In this document: positions 32,735 through 42,058 of the stretch, one piece after another | How positions within the stretch are numbered: the stretch's first letter is position 1 | Layout of the letters: each line of letters opens with the position of its first letter | Source of the DNA: Bacteroidales bacterium | Lineage (GTDB): Bacteria > Bacteroidota > Bacteroidia > Bacteroidales > F082 | Assembly: GCA_017539045.1 (NCBI GenBank) | Contig: JAFYHS010000001.1 | Span: 55,390-119,389 of the forward strand | Length of the DNA: 64,000 nt | Reading direction: 5' to 3' | Position numbers and translations under genes: made by a program | Notes under the pieces: generated by a model | Told to the model about the DNA's origin: nothing | Databases searched by the model: none | What the model saw: the letters and a program-made list of their open reading frames with translations, nothing else

Positions 32735-34732
32735 TCAAACCCTTTGGTACACCGTCGCCACGCGACTCACATTGTATATCTTCATCGTGATGTCATCCCC
32801 TTTCTTCTCTGAAGGGAACTTCACACTTGCATCGATGTTGCCAAAGCCACCGAAGGCTCTGTCATCGGAGGTGAGGATGATACGATAATCGCCTGTCTGT
32901 CTGACGGGGATCTTGTAATCGGGAATAGATTTTGGACCCCAGTTGAAGACAAAAATCAGGTTGCCGCGCTCGTAGACGACGGTCTTGTTTTCCTCATCGG
33001 CATAGAGCATCCACGCAGGTAGAGCCTGCATCACTGGATGGTGCTTCACAAAGTCGAGCATGGCCTTGTCGAAAGCGCCCATGAAGCGGTATTTGAGGTT
33101 TTCATTATCTACCAGCGACCACTGGCGGCGGGCGTATTGATAGCTCCAGCCGTTATCCAAACGCGGGAAATCAATCCACTCAGGGTGGCCGAACTCGTTG
33201 CCCATGAAGTTGAGCCAAGCCTCACCGCCCAAGGTGAGCGTGAAGAGGCGAATCATCTTGTGCAAGGCGATGCCGCGGTCGACGGTCATGGAAGGCGTGT
33301 CGACGCTCATGGCGGTGTACATCTCCCTATCCATCAAGCGGAAAGCGATGGTCTTGTCACCCACCAACGCTTGGTCGTGGCTCTCGGCGTAGGCCACCGT
33401 CTTAGTCTGGGGCAGGTGGTTGGTCATGGTGAAGAAGAAATTCTTCATGTTCCATTGCTCCTCGGGCTCGTCCTTAAGCACCTTAATCCAGAAATCGGGC
33501 AGGCCCATGCCAAGACGGTAGTCGAAGCCCATACCGCCATCGGCGATGGGGTTGCAGAGGCCGGGCATGCCGCTCACATCCTCCGCAATGGTGACGGCTT
33601 TGGGGTTCAGCTCATGACACAGCGTGTTGGCCAACTGCATATAGGTGACCGCGTCGTCATCCACGTTTTCACCAAAGTATTTCTCCGGCGCATCAAAGGT
33701 CGTCCCAATGCCATGGTCGAGGTAAAGCATCGAGGTCACACCATCGAAACGGAAACCGTCGAAGCGGAACTCCTCCAACCAATAGCGCACATTGGAGAGC
33801 AGGAATTGCAGCGTCTCCTCCTTGCCGTAGTTGAAGAGTTTGGAATCCCAAAGGTCGTGGTTGCCACGGGCGCCGGGATGCAGATACTGACTGTCGGAGC
33901 CATCAAACAAGTTGATGCCTTCGCGGATGTTCTTCACCGTGTGGGAATGTACGAGGTCCATGATGACCAGCATGCCCATGCCATGTGCCGTGTCGATGAG
34001 TTCCTTCAACTCTTCGGGCGTACCAAAACGCGAACTCGGTGCGAAGAAATTGGAGACATGGTAGCCGAACGAGCCGTAATAGGGATGCTCGGCGACGGCC
34101 ATGAGTTGGATGGCATTGTAGCCATCCGCCTTGATGCGTGGCAAGATCTTTTCCGTAAACTCCCTGTAGGTTCCTACCCTAGCCTCCTCCTGCGCCATGC
34201 CTACATGCGTCTCGTAAATCAACAACGGCTCGTCTTTCAGTTTTGGCGCGGCATGCTTATATATATAAGGAGTAGGCGGATTCCAAAACTGACCAGCGAA
34301 GTCCTTGTTGCCTTCGTCCTGAATCACCCGCTTGATATACACGGGAATTCGCTCATGTTCCCCAATCTGCGACTGCACCAACACCTTCAGCTTGCTGCCA
34401 TGCACAAGACGGTCGGCAAACTCGCTGTCAGGCAAAAAGATTTCCCACAGGCCTGCACCGGCCAATTCCAGCGGATACTCATAACGGTTCCAGTTGTTGA
34501 AGTCGCCCATCAACGAGAGGTAATGCGCGGCAGGTGCCCATTCGCGGTACCACCATCCACGGCGGCGTTTATCGTAGTTAAAACCCAGGAACTGATGTGC
34601 TGTAGCGAAGGTTTTTAGGCTACCATAGCGGGCGATGATGCCACGCAGCCGCTCTTCATAGCGATCGTGACGACGGTCCACCAACTTGGCAACAGGCTCC
34701 AGCCAAGGGTCGTTTTTTACAAGGGGAAGCAT
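32735..34732 (-). CDS. glgB: 1,4-alpha-glucan branching enzyme
   Basis: This 665-residue GH13 enzyme transfers alpha-1,4-glucan segments to alpha-1,6 positions in glycogen. An N-terminal CBM48 domain (WYREWAPAAHYLSLMGDFNNW) precedes the catalytic barrel. The nucleophile is Asp330 (FDGFRFDGVTSM), the acid/base Glu384 (TIAEDVSGMP) and the stabiliser Asp453 (ESHDQALVGDK). No signal peptide is present, so it is cytoplasmic. It lies 41 nt downstream of the cytoplasmic alpha-amylase gene on the same strand; together they suggest storage-glycogen turnover. Confidence 0.93.
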   Translation of the reverse strand: MLPLVKNDPWLEPVAKLVDRRHDRYEERLRGIIARYGSLKTFATAHQFLGFNYDKRRRGWWYREWAPAAHYLSLMGDFNNWNRYEYPLELAGAGLWEIFLPDSEFADRLVHGSKLKVLVQSQIGEHERIPVYIKRVIQDEGNKDFAGQFWNPPTPYIYKHAAPKLKDEPLLIYETHVGMAQEEARVGTYREFTEKILPRIKADGYNAIQLMAVAEHPYYGSFGYHVSNFFAPSSRFGTPEELKELIDTAHGMGMLVIMDLVHSHTVKNIREGINLFDGSDSQYLHPGARGNHDLWDSKLFNYGKEETLQFLLSNVRYWLEEFRFDGFRFDGVTSMLYLDHGIGTTFDAPEKYFGENVDDDAVTYMQLANTLCHELNPKAVTIAEDVSGMPGLCNPIADGGMGFDYRLGMGLPDFWIKVLKDEPEEQWNMKNFFFTMTNHLPQTKTVAYAESHDQALVGDKTIAFRLMDREMYTAMSVDTPSMTVDRGIALHKMIRLFTLTLGGEAWLNFMGNEFGHPEWIDFPRLDNGWSYQYARRQWSLVDNENLKYRFMGAFDKAMLDFVKHHPVMQALPAWMLYADEENKTVVYERGNLIFVFNWGPKSIPDYKIPVRQTGDYRIILTSDDRAFGGFGNIDASVKFPSEKKGDDITMKIYNVSRVATVYQRV

Positions 34733-34773
34733 AGCATAGTTCTTTTGTATAGTGCAAAAATATCAAAATCTCC

Positions 34774-36303
34774 TCAATTCCATCCGTTTTCAAACACAAT
34801 CTTTCCCGAATCCAAATCGATAATCTTTGTCTCGGCCGGCGCCAAATGGACAGCATGCACCTCCGAAGCGAAGTCGTTCATGTCAAACTCATTGACCTTG
34901 CTTCGGCCCATCATGGCCAAGGCATCGTGCGGGATCTTCACCTCCACATCCCTCACCTCGTTACGGTTGAAGTTCACAACCACCAGCAAACGCTCCGATT
35001 CGGAATAGCGCAAGAAGGCATAGACATACTGCGGGTCGAAGTTCATGTACCAAGGGTTACACCACATCAGGTCATAGAACTTGCCTTCGCCGATGGCCGA
35101 ATGATCATTTCTGAAATGCAACAACTTACGGTAATAACCAAACAGTTTCTTTTGCACTTCATCAAACTGACCGCCATCGAATTTGCCGCCGTTCATCCAC
35201 TTCTGATGCTCGGGCATGTGGCAATAGTCGAAGATGGAAGTGCGCCCATCGTCGCCGCTGTAACCCACTTCTCCTACGGCATTCTCACCGCTCTCTTGCC
35301 CGTTGTAAACCATGAAAGGTCCCGTATTCATCAAGGCGGAGAGCGCCACGGCAGGCAGGGCGGCTAAGGCGTTCCCCACAAACTGCGGTGAGGCCAAGCG
35401 TTTCTCGTCATGGTTCTCCATGAAACGCAGCATGTGGGCATCCATCTCGTGCAAGTCTTTCCACACCTGGCTGATCTCCTTCGCTTCGTGGCCTTCGCAT
35501 AGCACACGCTCCAAAGTGTTATACAAGCCCACCTTGTCGTAAAGATAATCGAAGCCTGCATCCAAGAAGGGTCGGTATAAGTCAGGTTGATAGATTTCCG
35601 CAATCATCACTGGCTGGTAGTCTTTCCTCAGATGCTCGATAACCCACTGCCAGAAGGCGACGGGCACCATCTCGGCCATATCCACACGGAAACCATCGAC
35701 ATTCTTGCCGCACCAGAACCGCAAGATCTCAATCATCTTCTCCCATGTGTCGTGCTCATCGTAGTTCAGCTTCACCGTGTCGTACCAGTCATTGATACTC
35801 GGGTTGGATGCAAACACATTGTTACCTGTTGCCTTGGCGGGGTATTCTTCGTAAGGCTGCTTCACTACTCTACGAGGCGAAACAAAACCTTGCCCCTCAC
35901 AATAATAGAAATTGCAAGAATCGAAGCCCTTGTTCTGTCGCGCCAGGTGATTGGGAATAAAGTCCATAATGACTTTCATCCCTTTTCCATGGATACGCTC
36001 AACCAGTTGCTCAAAGTCGGCCATCGTGCCCAAATCAGGGTCAACGGCATGGTAATCGGTGACGGCATAAGGCGAGCCTGCGCGGCCTTTGGTGATATCG
36101 GGATGTGTGCCTGTGCTTTCAGAGGCATGTTCCAAGATACCCGTCAGCCAAATATGGCTGAAGCCCATGTCCTTGATGGCATCCAGAGCAGTATTGTCAA
36201 TGTCATTGAAAGTACCACAGCCATTTTCGGTCTTGCTGCCGTTGACGCGGAAGTCGGTTTGTTTGTTGCCAAACAGTCGAGGGAAGAGTTGATAGATGTT
36301 CAT
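34774..36303 (-). CDS. GH13 alpha-amylase family enzyme, cytoplasmic
   Basis: This 509-residue GH13 protein has no signal peptide. Conserved regions are MDFIPNHLARQ, the nucleophile Asp208 (VDGFRVDMAEM), the acid/base Glu236 (VMIAEIYQP) and the stabiliser Asp299 (RFMENHDEKR). A C-terminal beta domain (YAFLRYSESERLLVVVNFNRNE) follows. It probably hydrolyses internal glycogen or imported maltodextrin. It is transcribed with glgB and divergently from the GH29 gene, whose -7 box is only about 50 bp away. The exact specificity is uncertain. Confidence 0.88.
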   Translation of the reverse strand: MNIYQLFPRLFGNKQTDFRVNGSKTENGCGTFNDIDNTALDAIKDMGFSHIWLTGILEHASESTGTHPDITKGRAGSPYAVTDYHAVDPDLGTMADFEQLVERIHGKGMKVIMDFIPNHLARQNKGFDSCNFYYCEGQGFVSPRRVVKQPYEEYPAKATGNNVFASNPSINDWYDTVKLNYDEHDTWEKMIEILRFWCGKNVDGFRVDMAEMVPVAFWQWVIEHLRKDYQPVMIAEIYQPDLYRPFLDAGFDYLYDKVGLYNTLERVLCEGHEAKEISQVWKDLHEMDAHMLRFMENHDEKRLASPQFVGNALAALPAVALSALMNTGPFMVYNGQESGENAVGEVGYSGDDGRTSIFDYCHMPEHQKWMNGGKFDGGQFDEVQKKLFGYYRKLLHFRNDHSAIGEGKFYDLMWCNPWYMNFDPQYVYAFLRYSESERLLVVVNFNRNEVRDVEVKIPHDALAMMGRSKVNEFDMNDFASEVHAVHLAPAETKIIDLDSGKIVFENGWN

Positions 36304-36355
36304 ACGGCAAAATTAGAAAATCTTGTACAAAAAAACAAAACAATGAAAATTGTAC

Positions 36356-36363
36356 TACCTTTG
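36356..36363 (+). promoter_or_regulatory. -7 box for the GH29 gene
   Basis: TACCTTTG followed by C ends only 6 bp before the ATG at 36370. Transcription from it would give a leaderless or nearly leaderless mRNA. Confidence 0.5.
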
Positions 36364-36369
36364 CACATT

Positions 36370-38097
36370 ATGAAAGCAAAGAAAACACTTTTCCTCATCA
36401 CAGCGTTGCTTTTCAGCAACCTCCTTTCCGCACAGGTGCAACCCACCTGGGAATCCATCAACGAGCGCGGCTATCCACAGTGGTTCTCCGACGCCAAGTT
36501 GGGCATCTTCATCCATTGGGGCGTGTATTCCGTGCCCGCCTATGCCAGCCTCGAAGGCTATGCCGAGTGGTACTACCGTGGCCTGATGACCAACGACGAC
36601 CGCAAGGCCTTCCAAGAGCGCATCTATGGCAAGGACTTCAAATATGAAGACTTCGCGCCCATGTGGAAAGCCGAACTCTGGGACCCTGACGAATGGGCAG
36701 AACTGTTCAAGAAATCGGGAGCAAAATACGTTCTGTTGGTCTCGAAACACCATGACGGCTTCTGCCTCTGGCCAAGCCAATATTCACCCAATTGGAACTC
36801 CGTCGACTTGGGTCCGCACCGCGACATCTGCGGCGAACTGACCGAAGCCGTCCGTAAAAAAGGCCTCAAGATGGGTTTCTACTACTCCCTGCCCGAGTGG
36901 AAAAGCGATATCCACCGCTGGTATATCGACCCCGACGATAACATCGGCACTTACGTTGACACGCACATGATCCCGCAGTTCAAGGAACTCGTCACCAAAT
37001 ACAAACCCACCGTCCTCTTCACCGACGGCGAGTGGCGCAACAGCGCGAAGCAATGGCACGCCACGGAACTCATCTCATGGTACTACAACACCGTGGGCAA
37101 GGATGCCATCGTCAACGACCGCTGGGGCGACGGACAACAACACGGTTTCCGTACGCCTGAATACAGTGCAGGCATCACCCTCACCGACCGTCCTTGGGCG
37201 GAATGCAGAGGTTTGGGTCGTTCGTTTGGCCTCAACCGCAACGAGCCTTTGGAGAACTATATGACCTCCGACGAACTCATCCGTCATTTCTGCGTCCTCG
37301 TGGCAGCAGGTGGTGGCATGACCCTCAATGTGGGACCTGCCGCCGATGGCAAGATCCCGTTGTTGCAGCAAGAACGTCTATTAGACCTCGGCAAGTGGCT
37401 CGACATCAACGGGGAAGCGATTTACGGCACTCGCCCTTACAAAAAGTTCTACGAGATGAAGCCCGTCAAGGTGGTGCGCAACGACAGTGAAATCAACTTC
37501 GACTGGAAGCGCAACGCACCCGACCCCGCCATTAGCTGCGACCATTTCCAAGCGCATTGGCAAGGCGTGTTCTCTTGCCCCGCCGACACCTACACCTTTG
37601 AGATCCAGACCGACGACAAAGCCAAACTGATCATCGACGGCAAGACCATCATCGAAGACACGAACAAAGCGAAGACGGGCAAGATGAAACTGGCCCAAGG
37701 CCAACACGACATCGAAGTCTTCTACGAAGAAGACGAACTCGAAGCCACGATTGCCATATATTGGTCGTCAAAGAAGATGGAGAGACAGGTAATGCAAGGC
37801 TTCCAAATGGGTGGCATGTTACCTACGCAAGGCCTGAAAGCCACCTATACCTGCGAGCAACCCAGCATCTGCTACACGCAAGGCAAAAACGCGCTTTATG
37901 CCATTGCTTTAGATTATCCTGAAGACCAATTGGTGTTGAGCCTCGACCAACCTGCCGACAACATGAAGGTCACCCTGCTAGGATGCCCGAAGACACTGCC
38001 TTGGAAATACAAAGACGGCCAACTCTACATTGATACAGGTGGGCTAAAACACGGTGACATCCGCAGCTCAGCGGCTTGGGTGTTCAAGATGAAATAA
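36370..38097 (+). CDS. GH29 alpha-L-fucosidase with PA14-like domain, exported
   Basis: I take the start at MKAKKTLFLITALLFSNLLSAQ, giving 575 residues and a clear signal peptide; a Met nine codons earlier would spoil it. The GH29 barrel has WFSDAKLGIFIHWGVYSVPAY, VSKHHDGFCLWPS and the predicted nucleophile Asp219 in VLFTDGEW. After about residue 410 a PA14-like carbohydrate-binding beta domain follows (HWQGVFSCPADTYTFEIQTDDKAKLIIDGK). It should release alpha-L-fucose from host or algal glycans in the periplasm or outside the cell. No SusC/SusD pair adjoins it. Confidence 0.9.
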   Translation: MKAKKTLFLITALLFSNLLSAQVQPTWESINERGYPQWFSDAKLGIFIHWGVYSVPAYASLEGYAEWYYRGLMTNDDRKAFQERIYGKDFKYEDFAPMWKAELWDPDEWAELFKKSGAKYVLLVSKHHDGFCLWPSQYSPNWNSVDLGPHRDICGELTEAVRKKGLKMGFYYSLPEWKSDIHRWYIDPDDNIGTYVDTHMIPQFKELVTKYKPTVLFTDGEWRNSAKQWHATELISWYYNTVGKDAIVNDRWGDGQQHGFRTPEYSAGITLTDRPWAECRGLGRSFGLNRNEPLENYMTSDELIRHFCVLVAAGGGMTLNVGPAADGKIPLLQQERLLDLGKWLDINGEAIYGTRPYKKFYEMKPVKVVRNDSEINFDWKRNAPDPAISCDHFQAHWQGVFSCPADTYTFEIQTDDKAKLIIDGKTIIEDTNKAKTGKMKLAQGQHDIEVFYEEDELEATIAIYWSSKKMERQVMQGFQMGGMLPTQGLKATYTCEQPSICYTQGKNALYAIALDYPEDQLVLSLDQPADNMKVTLLGCPKTLPWKYKDGQLYIDTGGLKHGDIRSSAAWVFKMK

Positions 38098-38122
38098 AAA
38101 AAGCGGCGATTGCCGCTTTTTT
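38098..38122. terminator. Bidirectional terminator, GH29 / CpcT-like gene
   Basis: AAAAAGCGGC (38098-38107) pairs with GCCGCTTTTT (38112-38121) around GATT. It starts at the base after the GH29 stop and ends just before the stop of the convergent gene. Confidence 0.88.
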
Positions 38123-38124
38123 GT

Positions 38125-38721
38125 TTATCCGATTGGACCGTCTGTCAGTTCCTTCAGGCCCTGATAGCCGATGATCTTATTCGTTCCCTTAGGTATCCGC
38201 TTGATGTAGAAGCGTTCGTCCTCCTGCACGAACTTGAAATGCAAGAGATCGCCATTCGGGAAACAGTCGATGCCTTTGATACGCTTGGGACCGCTATTGG
38301 TTTGATAGGAGAAATCAGAAGTCTTCACAAAGGTCATGCGTTTCTTCCCCTTGAGGATACTGGTGTTGAAGCCATCGAAATAGTTGCGGTTGCCCCATTT
38401 CCCAACAAACTCAGCAGGGTTCTTCAAGTCGTAGACATACACGCGGAACAGCTTATCATTCTTCGGCTGCACCTCAAGCACCTTCTGAAGGATGACTTTC
38501 TTGTCCTTGATCACTTCAACATACATCCATTGGAAGCGGTTGCCCATGTTTTCCCAAATCGGGGTGAAATGGGCCGTGGCCGTCGTCGAGTCGTTCACGA
38601 TGACGTTGTAGTCGCCTTGCATGGTACGATAGAACTGCTTGGCGTCTTCTTCCGTAAACTTCTGTGCGAAGCCACTAAATGTCACCATGATAGCGGCCAA
38701 TAACAATGCTAGTCTTTTCAT
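38125..38721 (-). CDS. CpcT/CpeT-like exported protein
   Basis: This 198-residue protein has a signal peptide (about 1-19, FSGFAQ). The mature part carries the pattern of the CpcT/CpeT chromophore-lyase family: FYRTMQGDYN, then FTPIWENMGNRFQWMYVEVI, then FRVYVYDLKNPAEFVGKWG. In cyanobacteria that family attaches bilins to phycobiliproteins. This organism has no phycobilisome genes here, so the beta-barrel is probably used for something else. It is 31 nt after the TonB receptor gene on the same strand, so they may be cotranscribed. Family assignment is moderate. Confidence 0.6.
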   Translation of the reverse strand: MKRLALLLAAIMVTFSGFAQKFTEEDAKQFYRTMQGDYNVIVNDSTTATAHFTPIWENMGNRFQWMYVEVIKDKKVILQKVLEVQPKNDKLFRVYVYDLKNPAEFVGKWGNRNYFDGFNTSILKGKKRMTFVKTSDFSYQTNSGPKRIKGIDCFPNGDLLHFKFVQEDERFYIKRIPKGTNKIIGYQGLKELTDGPIG

Positions 38722-38752
38722 ATCTAGATTCCTTTTTCTCTTATTTGTTCCA

Positions 38753-41098
38753 TCAGAACGACAGGGTCAAACCCAAGGTCGGCAGGATGGGCAGCTGACG
38801 TGCTATGTCGCTGGTAACCAAGTTGACGTAGAACACGTTGTGACGGTTATAGACATTGGTCACGCTGAAGTCAGCCTCCAGCATCACATTCTCCGTGAAG
38901 TAGAACTTACGTTTCACGTCGATGTCGAAACGATGGTAGGTAGGCAGACGGCCACCATTCAGCTCGCCATAAAGCACGCCCAGTTCTCCGTTTGTGGTCG
39001 TATAGTCGAAGTTGATGCCTTCTTGGAAGGGATAGTACTCATAGAAACCTTGCACCTGGGTGAACGGGAAGCCGGTACCGAAGTTCCAACGACCGCTGAA
39101 CTCCCACTGGCGCTTCGAGCCTGCCGTGTAGGTCAAGATAAGGTTGACGTTATGACGGCGGTCGAAGTGAGGCGCATATTGCACCATCTCCACCCCATTC
39201 TCAACGGCTTTTTCATATTCACGTGTCACGAAGCCCAAGGCGTAGACAGCCCAAAGGTACCAGTGCTGGTCTTCATATTTCACAGAGATATCGAAACCGT
39301 AGGCGTCGCCCGTCTCCTTGGTGAAGTCTTTCTTCAGCAGGTCGGGGATGTCGGAGTTCAACTCGGTCTCGTTATACAGCTTGTTGCGGTTGATATTGGT
39401 CAGCTGCACGAAGTCTTTCCAATAGCCCTCAATGTTCACGGTGGCCTTACTCGTCAGGTCAAACTCAGTACCCAAGATGTAGTGGTTGGCCTTTTGCAGG
39501 AAGCTGGTGATGGGCTCGCCATCAAAGGTCTTCGGCATATTGTTGATACCCGAGAGGAAGCCGTAGAACAGGTTGACCACGTCACGATCGCTGGTAGCGG
39601 CCACAAAATTCTGCGAATACATACCAGCAGCTGCTTTCAGGCGCAAACGGTCGGTGGCATTGTACTTCACTGCGAGACGAGGCTCAGGCGAGATATCGGG
39701 CAACGAGGCATAGTATTGCAAGCGGAAGCTGGGTTCGAGCAAGAACTTGCCGAGCACCGCCTTGTATTTCGCATAGACACCAATCTCCGTGGAATTGACT
39801 TTCGAACCGATCTTGTTGTGTCCGTAGACGCTATAGGTCTGATAGTCGGTGGTGTAACCGAGCATCTCGATACCATACTTCAAGGTGTTCTTACCCATGA
39901 ACTGGCTGAAGTCGAAGCCCATGTTGAAGCCGTTGATGTTGCTGTAGCGGTCAGGGCTGTCGGTTTCCTTCATGCGGGAGGTATAGCTCGAATAGGCGAC
40001 GGTACCTTCAATCATCACAGGGGCCTTGCCGGGGATGACGAGGAAGTTGGAGCCTGCGCCAAACGAATTCCAACCGAAGTCGGACAGCGACATATAGTTG
40101 TTCACCTGGTCGTTGAACGAGAAACCGAAGAGGTTGAACTTACTGCCGTTGGGCGCGTTGATCGACACCTTACCGTAGATATCTTGGAAGTTGAACGGCA
40201 AACCCGTCTCTGAAGCGTAGGGATACAACACCTTGCTGGATTGTTCCAGATAGGAGTTCTTCGCAGAGATGATGAACGAAGCTGTGGCGTCGTCGGGATT
40301 CTTGGCCTTCTTGAGGGGACCCTCAATCATCACCTTCGCACCGAAGCAGTTGCCACCGATCTTACCCGAGATACGTTTCTTGTTACCGTCGCGGGTGGAG
40401 ATATCCATGATGGAAGAGATACGGCCGCTGTATTCAGCGCCGAAGCCACCAGTGTAGACATCAGCATTACGGATGATGTCGGTGTCGAACACCGAGAACA
40501 GACCGATGGAATGGAAGGGGTTATAGATCACCATACCGTCGAGCAACACCTTGTTTTGGATGGGCGAGCCACCACGGATGTAGAGCTGTCCGCCCTGGTC
40601 ACCAGTGAAAATGACACCAGGCACCACCTGCAGGTATTGGGCGAAGTCGGCCTGACCGCCCACGCTGGGGATCTTGGTAATCGTCTTAGGTGTCACGGTG
40701 ATGACCGACGTCTTGGTCTCAGAACGAGCTTCGATCTTGTCGGCCGTGATGGTCACCGTTTCCAACTGTTTGCTGGTCTCTTTCAGAAAATACTTACGGC
40801 TGATGCTCTGTCCTTTCGACAAGGAGAAGGACTCAGAGATCGTGTCGTAACCCACGCTGGTGATCAGCAAGGTATATTGGCCGTCGGGGATACGGTTGAT
40901 ATTGAAGTAACCGTTCTCGTTGGTCGAGCCGCCGTACGTGGTGCCTTTCAGGTAGACATTGGTGAACATCATCGGCTCGCCAGTGGCCTCTTCATAGACA
41001 AAGCCCTTGATGCTATTGTCTTGAGCTACAGCTACAAGCGAAGTAAAAAAGAAAAAGATAGTCGCAAAAAACAGCTTGGTTAATTGACGTTTGTACAT
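38753..41098 (-). CDS. TonB-dependent receptor with carboxypeptidase-regulatory-like domain
   Basis: This 781-residue outer-membrane receptor has a signal peptide (about 1-25, VAVAQ) and an N-terminal regulatory-like domain (KGFVYEEATGEPMMFTNVYLKG, about 29-110). The plug carries LYIRGGSPIQNKVLLDGMVIYNPFHS and the barrel ends LGLTLSF with a terminal aromatic. No SusD follows. This type of stand-alone receptor in Bacteroidota often takes up metal chelates, vitamins or peptides; the ligand is not inferable. The downstream CpcT-like gene lies 31 nt after its stop. Confidence 0.88.
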   Translation of the reverse strand: MYKRQLTKLFFATIFFFFTSLVAVAQDNSIKGFVYEEATGEPMMFTNVYLKGTTYGGSTNENGYFNINRIPDGQYTLLITSVGYDTISESFSLSKGQSISRKYFLKETSKQLETVTITADKIEARSETKTSVITVTPKTITKIPSVGGQADFAQYLQVVPGVIFTGDQGGQLYIRGGSPIQNKVLLDGMVIYNPFHSIGLFSVFDTDIIRNADVYTGGFGAEYSGRISSIMDISTRDGNKKRISGKIGGNCFGAKVMIEGPLKKAKNPDDATASFIISAKNSYLEQSSKVLYPYASETGLPFNFQDIYGKVSINAPNGSKFNLFGFSFNDQVNNYMSLSDFGWNSFGAGSNFLVIPGKAPVMIEGTVAYSSYTSRMKETDSPDRYSNINGFNMGFDFSQFMGKNTLKYGIEMLGYTTDYQTYSVYGHNKIGSKVNSTEIGVYAKYKAVLGKFLLEPSFRLQYYASLPDISPEPRLAVKYNATDRLRLKAAAGMYSQNFVAATSDRDVVNLFYGFLSGINNMPKTFDGEPITSFLQKANHYILGTEFDLTSKATVNIEGYWKDFVQLTNINRNKLYNETELNSDIPDLLKKDFTKETGDAYGFDISVKYEDQHWYLWAVYALGFVTREYEKAVENGVEMVQYAPHFDRRHNVNLILTYTAGSKRQWEFSGRWNFGTGFPFTQVQGFYEYYPFQEGINFDYTTTNGELGVLYGELNGGRLPTYHRFDIDVKRKFYFTENVMLEADFSVTNVYNRHNVFYVNLVTSDIARQLPILPTLGLTLSF

Positions 41099-41143
41099 AT
41101 TGTAATAGAATAATTTGTTTTACACCTATATTATAAGAAGATG

Positions 41144-41151
41144 CAAAAATA
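41144..41151 (-). promoter_or_regulatory. -7 box for the TonB receptor gene
   Basis: The minus strand reads TATTTTTG followed by C, 45 bp before the ATG. A TTG lies 22 bp upstream, slightly beyond the usual spacer. Confidence 0.5.
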
Positions 41152-41231
41152 CAAATTATTGCAAACAAGCGACCAAAAATTTGCAAAAAGAAGCAATTCG
41201 CTTCTAGTCTTTCATTTTCAGAAGGCTAGAC

Positions 41232-41522
41232 CTATGCAAGCATTTCCGTCTGGGCCTTCTCTGTTTGCGAGAAGAGCCAATGATGGTTGACGTTCGCCTC
41301 GTGTTGGTATAAGAGCACACCGACAAACAACGTGGCCAACAGCAAAAGGGCTTTCAGCCAATCCTTGAGAGGCAAGATCATGACACCGACGATGATGAAC
41401 AATATGGGCCACAGCTTTCTGGCGACCCACCAACTGAAGTCGATGACATTGAGTGCTGCCAACAGGGCCACCACGCCCACGAAGAGGATGAGAATCCCCA
41501 TCAATAAATTTCTGCTTTTCAT
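41232..41522 (-). CDS. Small membrane protein, LiaI/LiaF-type helices
   Basis: This 96-residue protein has three hydrophobic helices (NLLMGILILFVGVVALLAALNVI, LWPILFIIVGVMIL, LKALLLLATLFVGVLLY). The WPILFIIVGVMIL segment is like the LiaI/LiaF transmembrane module of envelope-stress proteins. It starts inside the last codons of the PspC gene (4-nt overlap), so the two are translationally coupled and may work together at the membrane. Function is not known. Confidence 0.7.
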   Translation of the reverse strand: MKSRNLLMGILILFVGVVALLAALNVIDFSWWVARKLWPILFIIVGVMILPLKDWLKALLLLATLFVGVLLYQHEANVNHHWLFSQTEKAQTEMLA

Positions 41523-41965
41523 GACTGTTTTCTATTAAAGGGGATGATAAGGAAGAGGCCTAAGGCGATGAGCAGGATGGGCCATGCCGTACGCCAATTG
41601 AATTCCGGGAAATACATGTTCAACAAGCCCAGGGCGCCGATGCAGATGAGGACCAAGCCGGCGACGAGGCTACCTTTGTTGAGCGTGGACTCTTTGGTAA
41701 CCGCTTTAGTGTTTTCCGGGTTGGTTTCCACCGTACCGTCGGACGACACGACGTAGTCAGCCTGATGACGTGTGATGTCGCCAGCCGGCATCACGATCCA
41801 GAGTATGACATAGATCCAGAAACCGGTACTGAAGAACAGGAAGGCGACAACAAACAGCAGCCGAATCAGAGCCGCGTCGACGCCAAAATAGTTAGCCATT
41901 CCAGAGCAAACGCCTCCAATCACCTTGTTTTGTTTGTCTCTTTGTAGTTTCTTTTGATTTTCCAT
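41519..41965 (-). CDS. PspC-domain envelope-stress protein
   Basis: This 148-residue membrane protein has an N-terminal PspC domain (QNKVIGGVCSGMANYFGVDAALIRLLFVVAFLF). After a polar linker with TVETNPENTKAVTKES come two further helices with RTAWPILLIALGLFLIIPF. PspC proteins sense membrane damage in Proteobacteria; in Bacteroidota they often pair with LiaF-like helices, as here with the overlapping downstream gene. No pspA is present in the window. Confidence 0.8.
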   Translation of the reverse strand: MENQKKLQRDKQNKVIGGVCSGMANYFGVDAALIRLLFVVAFLFFSTGFWIYVILWIVMPAGDITRHQADYVVSSDGTVETNPENTKAVTKESTLNKGSLVAGLVLICIGALGLLNMYFPEFNWRTAWPILLIALGLFLIIPFNRKQS

Positions 41966-42002
41966 TTTCCTTTTCGTTTTATTAGTTCGGTAGTACCCTT
42001 AC

Positions 42003-42033
42003 AAAAATTATGCCGCTCCGAGGAGCGGCATAA
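42003..42033 (-). terminator. Terminator of the T9SS protein gene
   Basis: TTATGCCGCTCC (42008-42019) pairs with GGAGCGGCATAA (42022-42033). On the minus strand TTTTTGT follows the hairpin, 26 bp after the stop codon. Confidence 0.85.
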
Positions 42034-42058
42034 CATTCTTTTCACGTAAGCCTTTCTG

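Noticed and set aside
33038-34618. A 526-codon plus-strand open frame opposite glgB.
   Set aside because: The same antisense effect; glgB has all catalytic residues and codon-biased third positions on the minus strand.
30185-41098. A polysaccharide utilisation locus around GH31, GH13, GH29 and the TonB receptor.
   Set aside because: No SusD lipoprotein or SusC/SusD pair is present, the amylase and GlgB are cytoplasmic, and the genes lie on both strands with separate promoters. I treat it as a loose group of carbohydrate enzymes.
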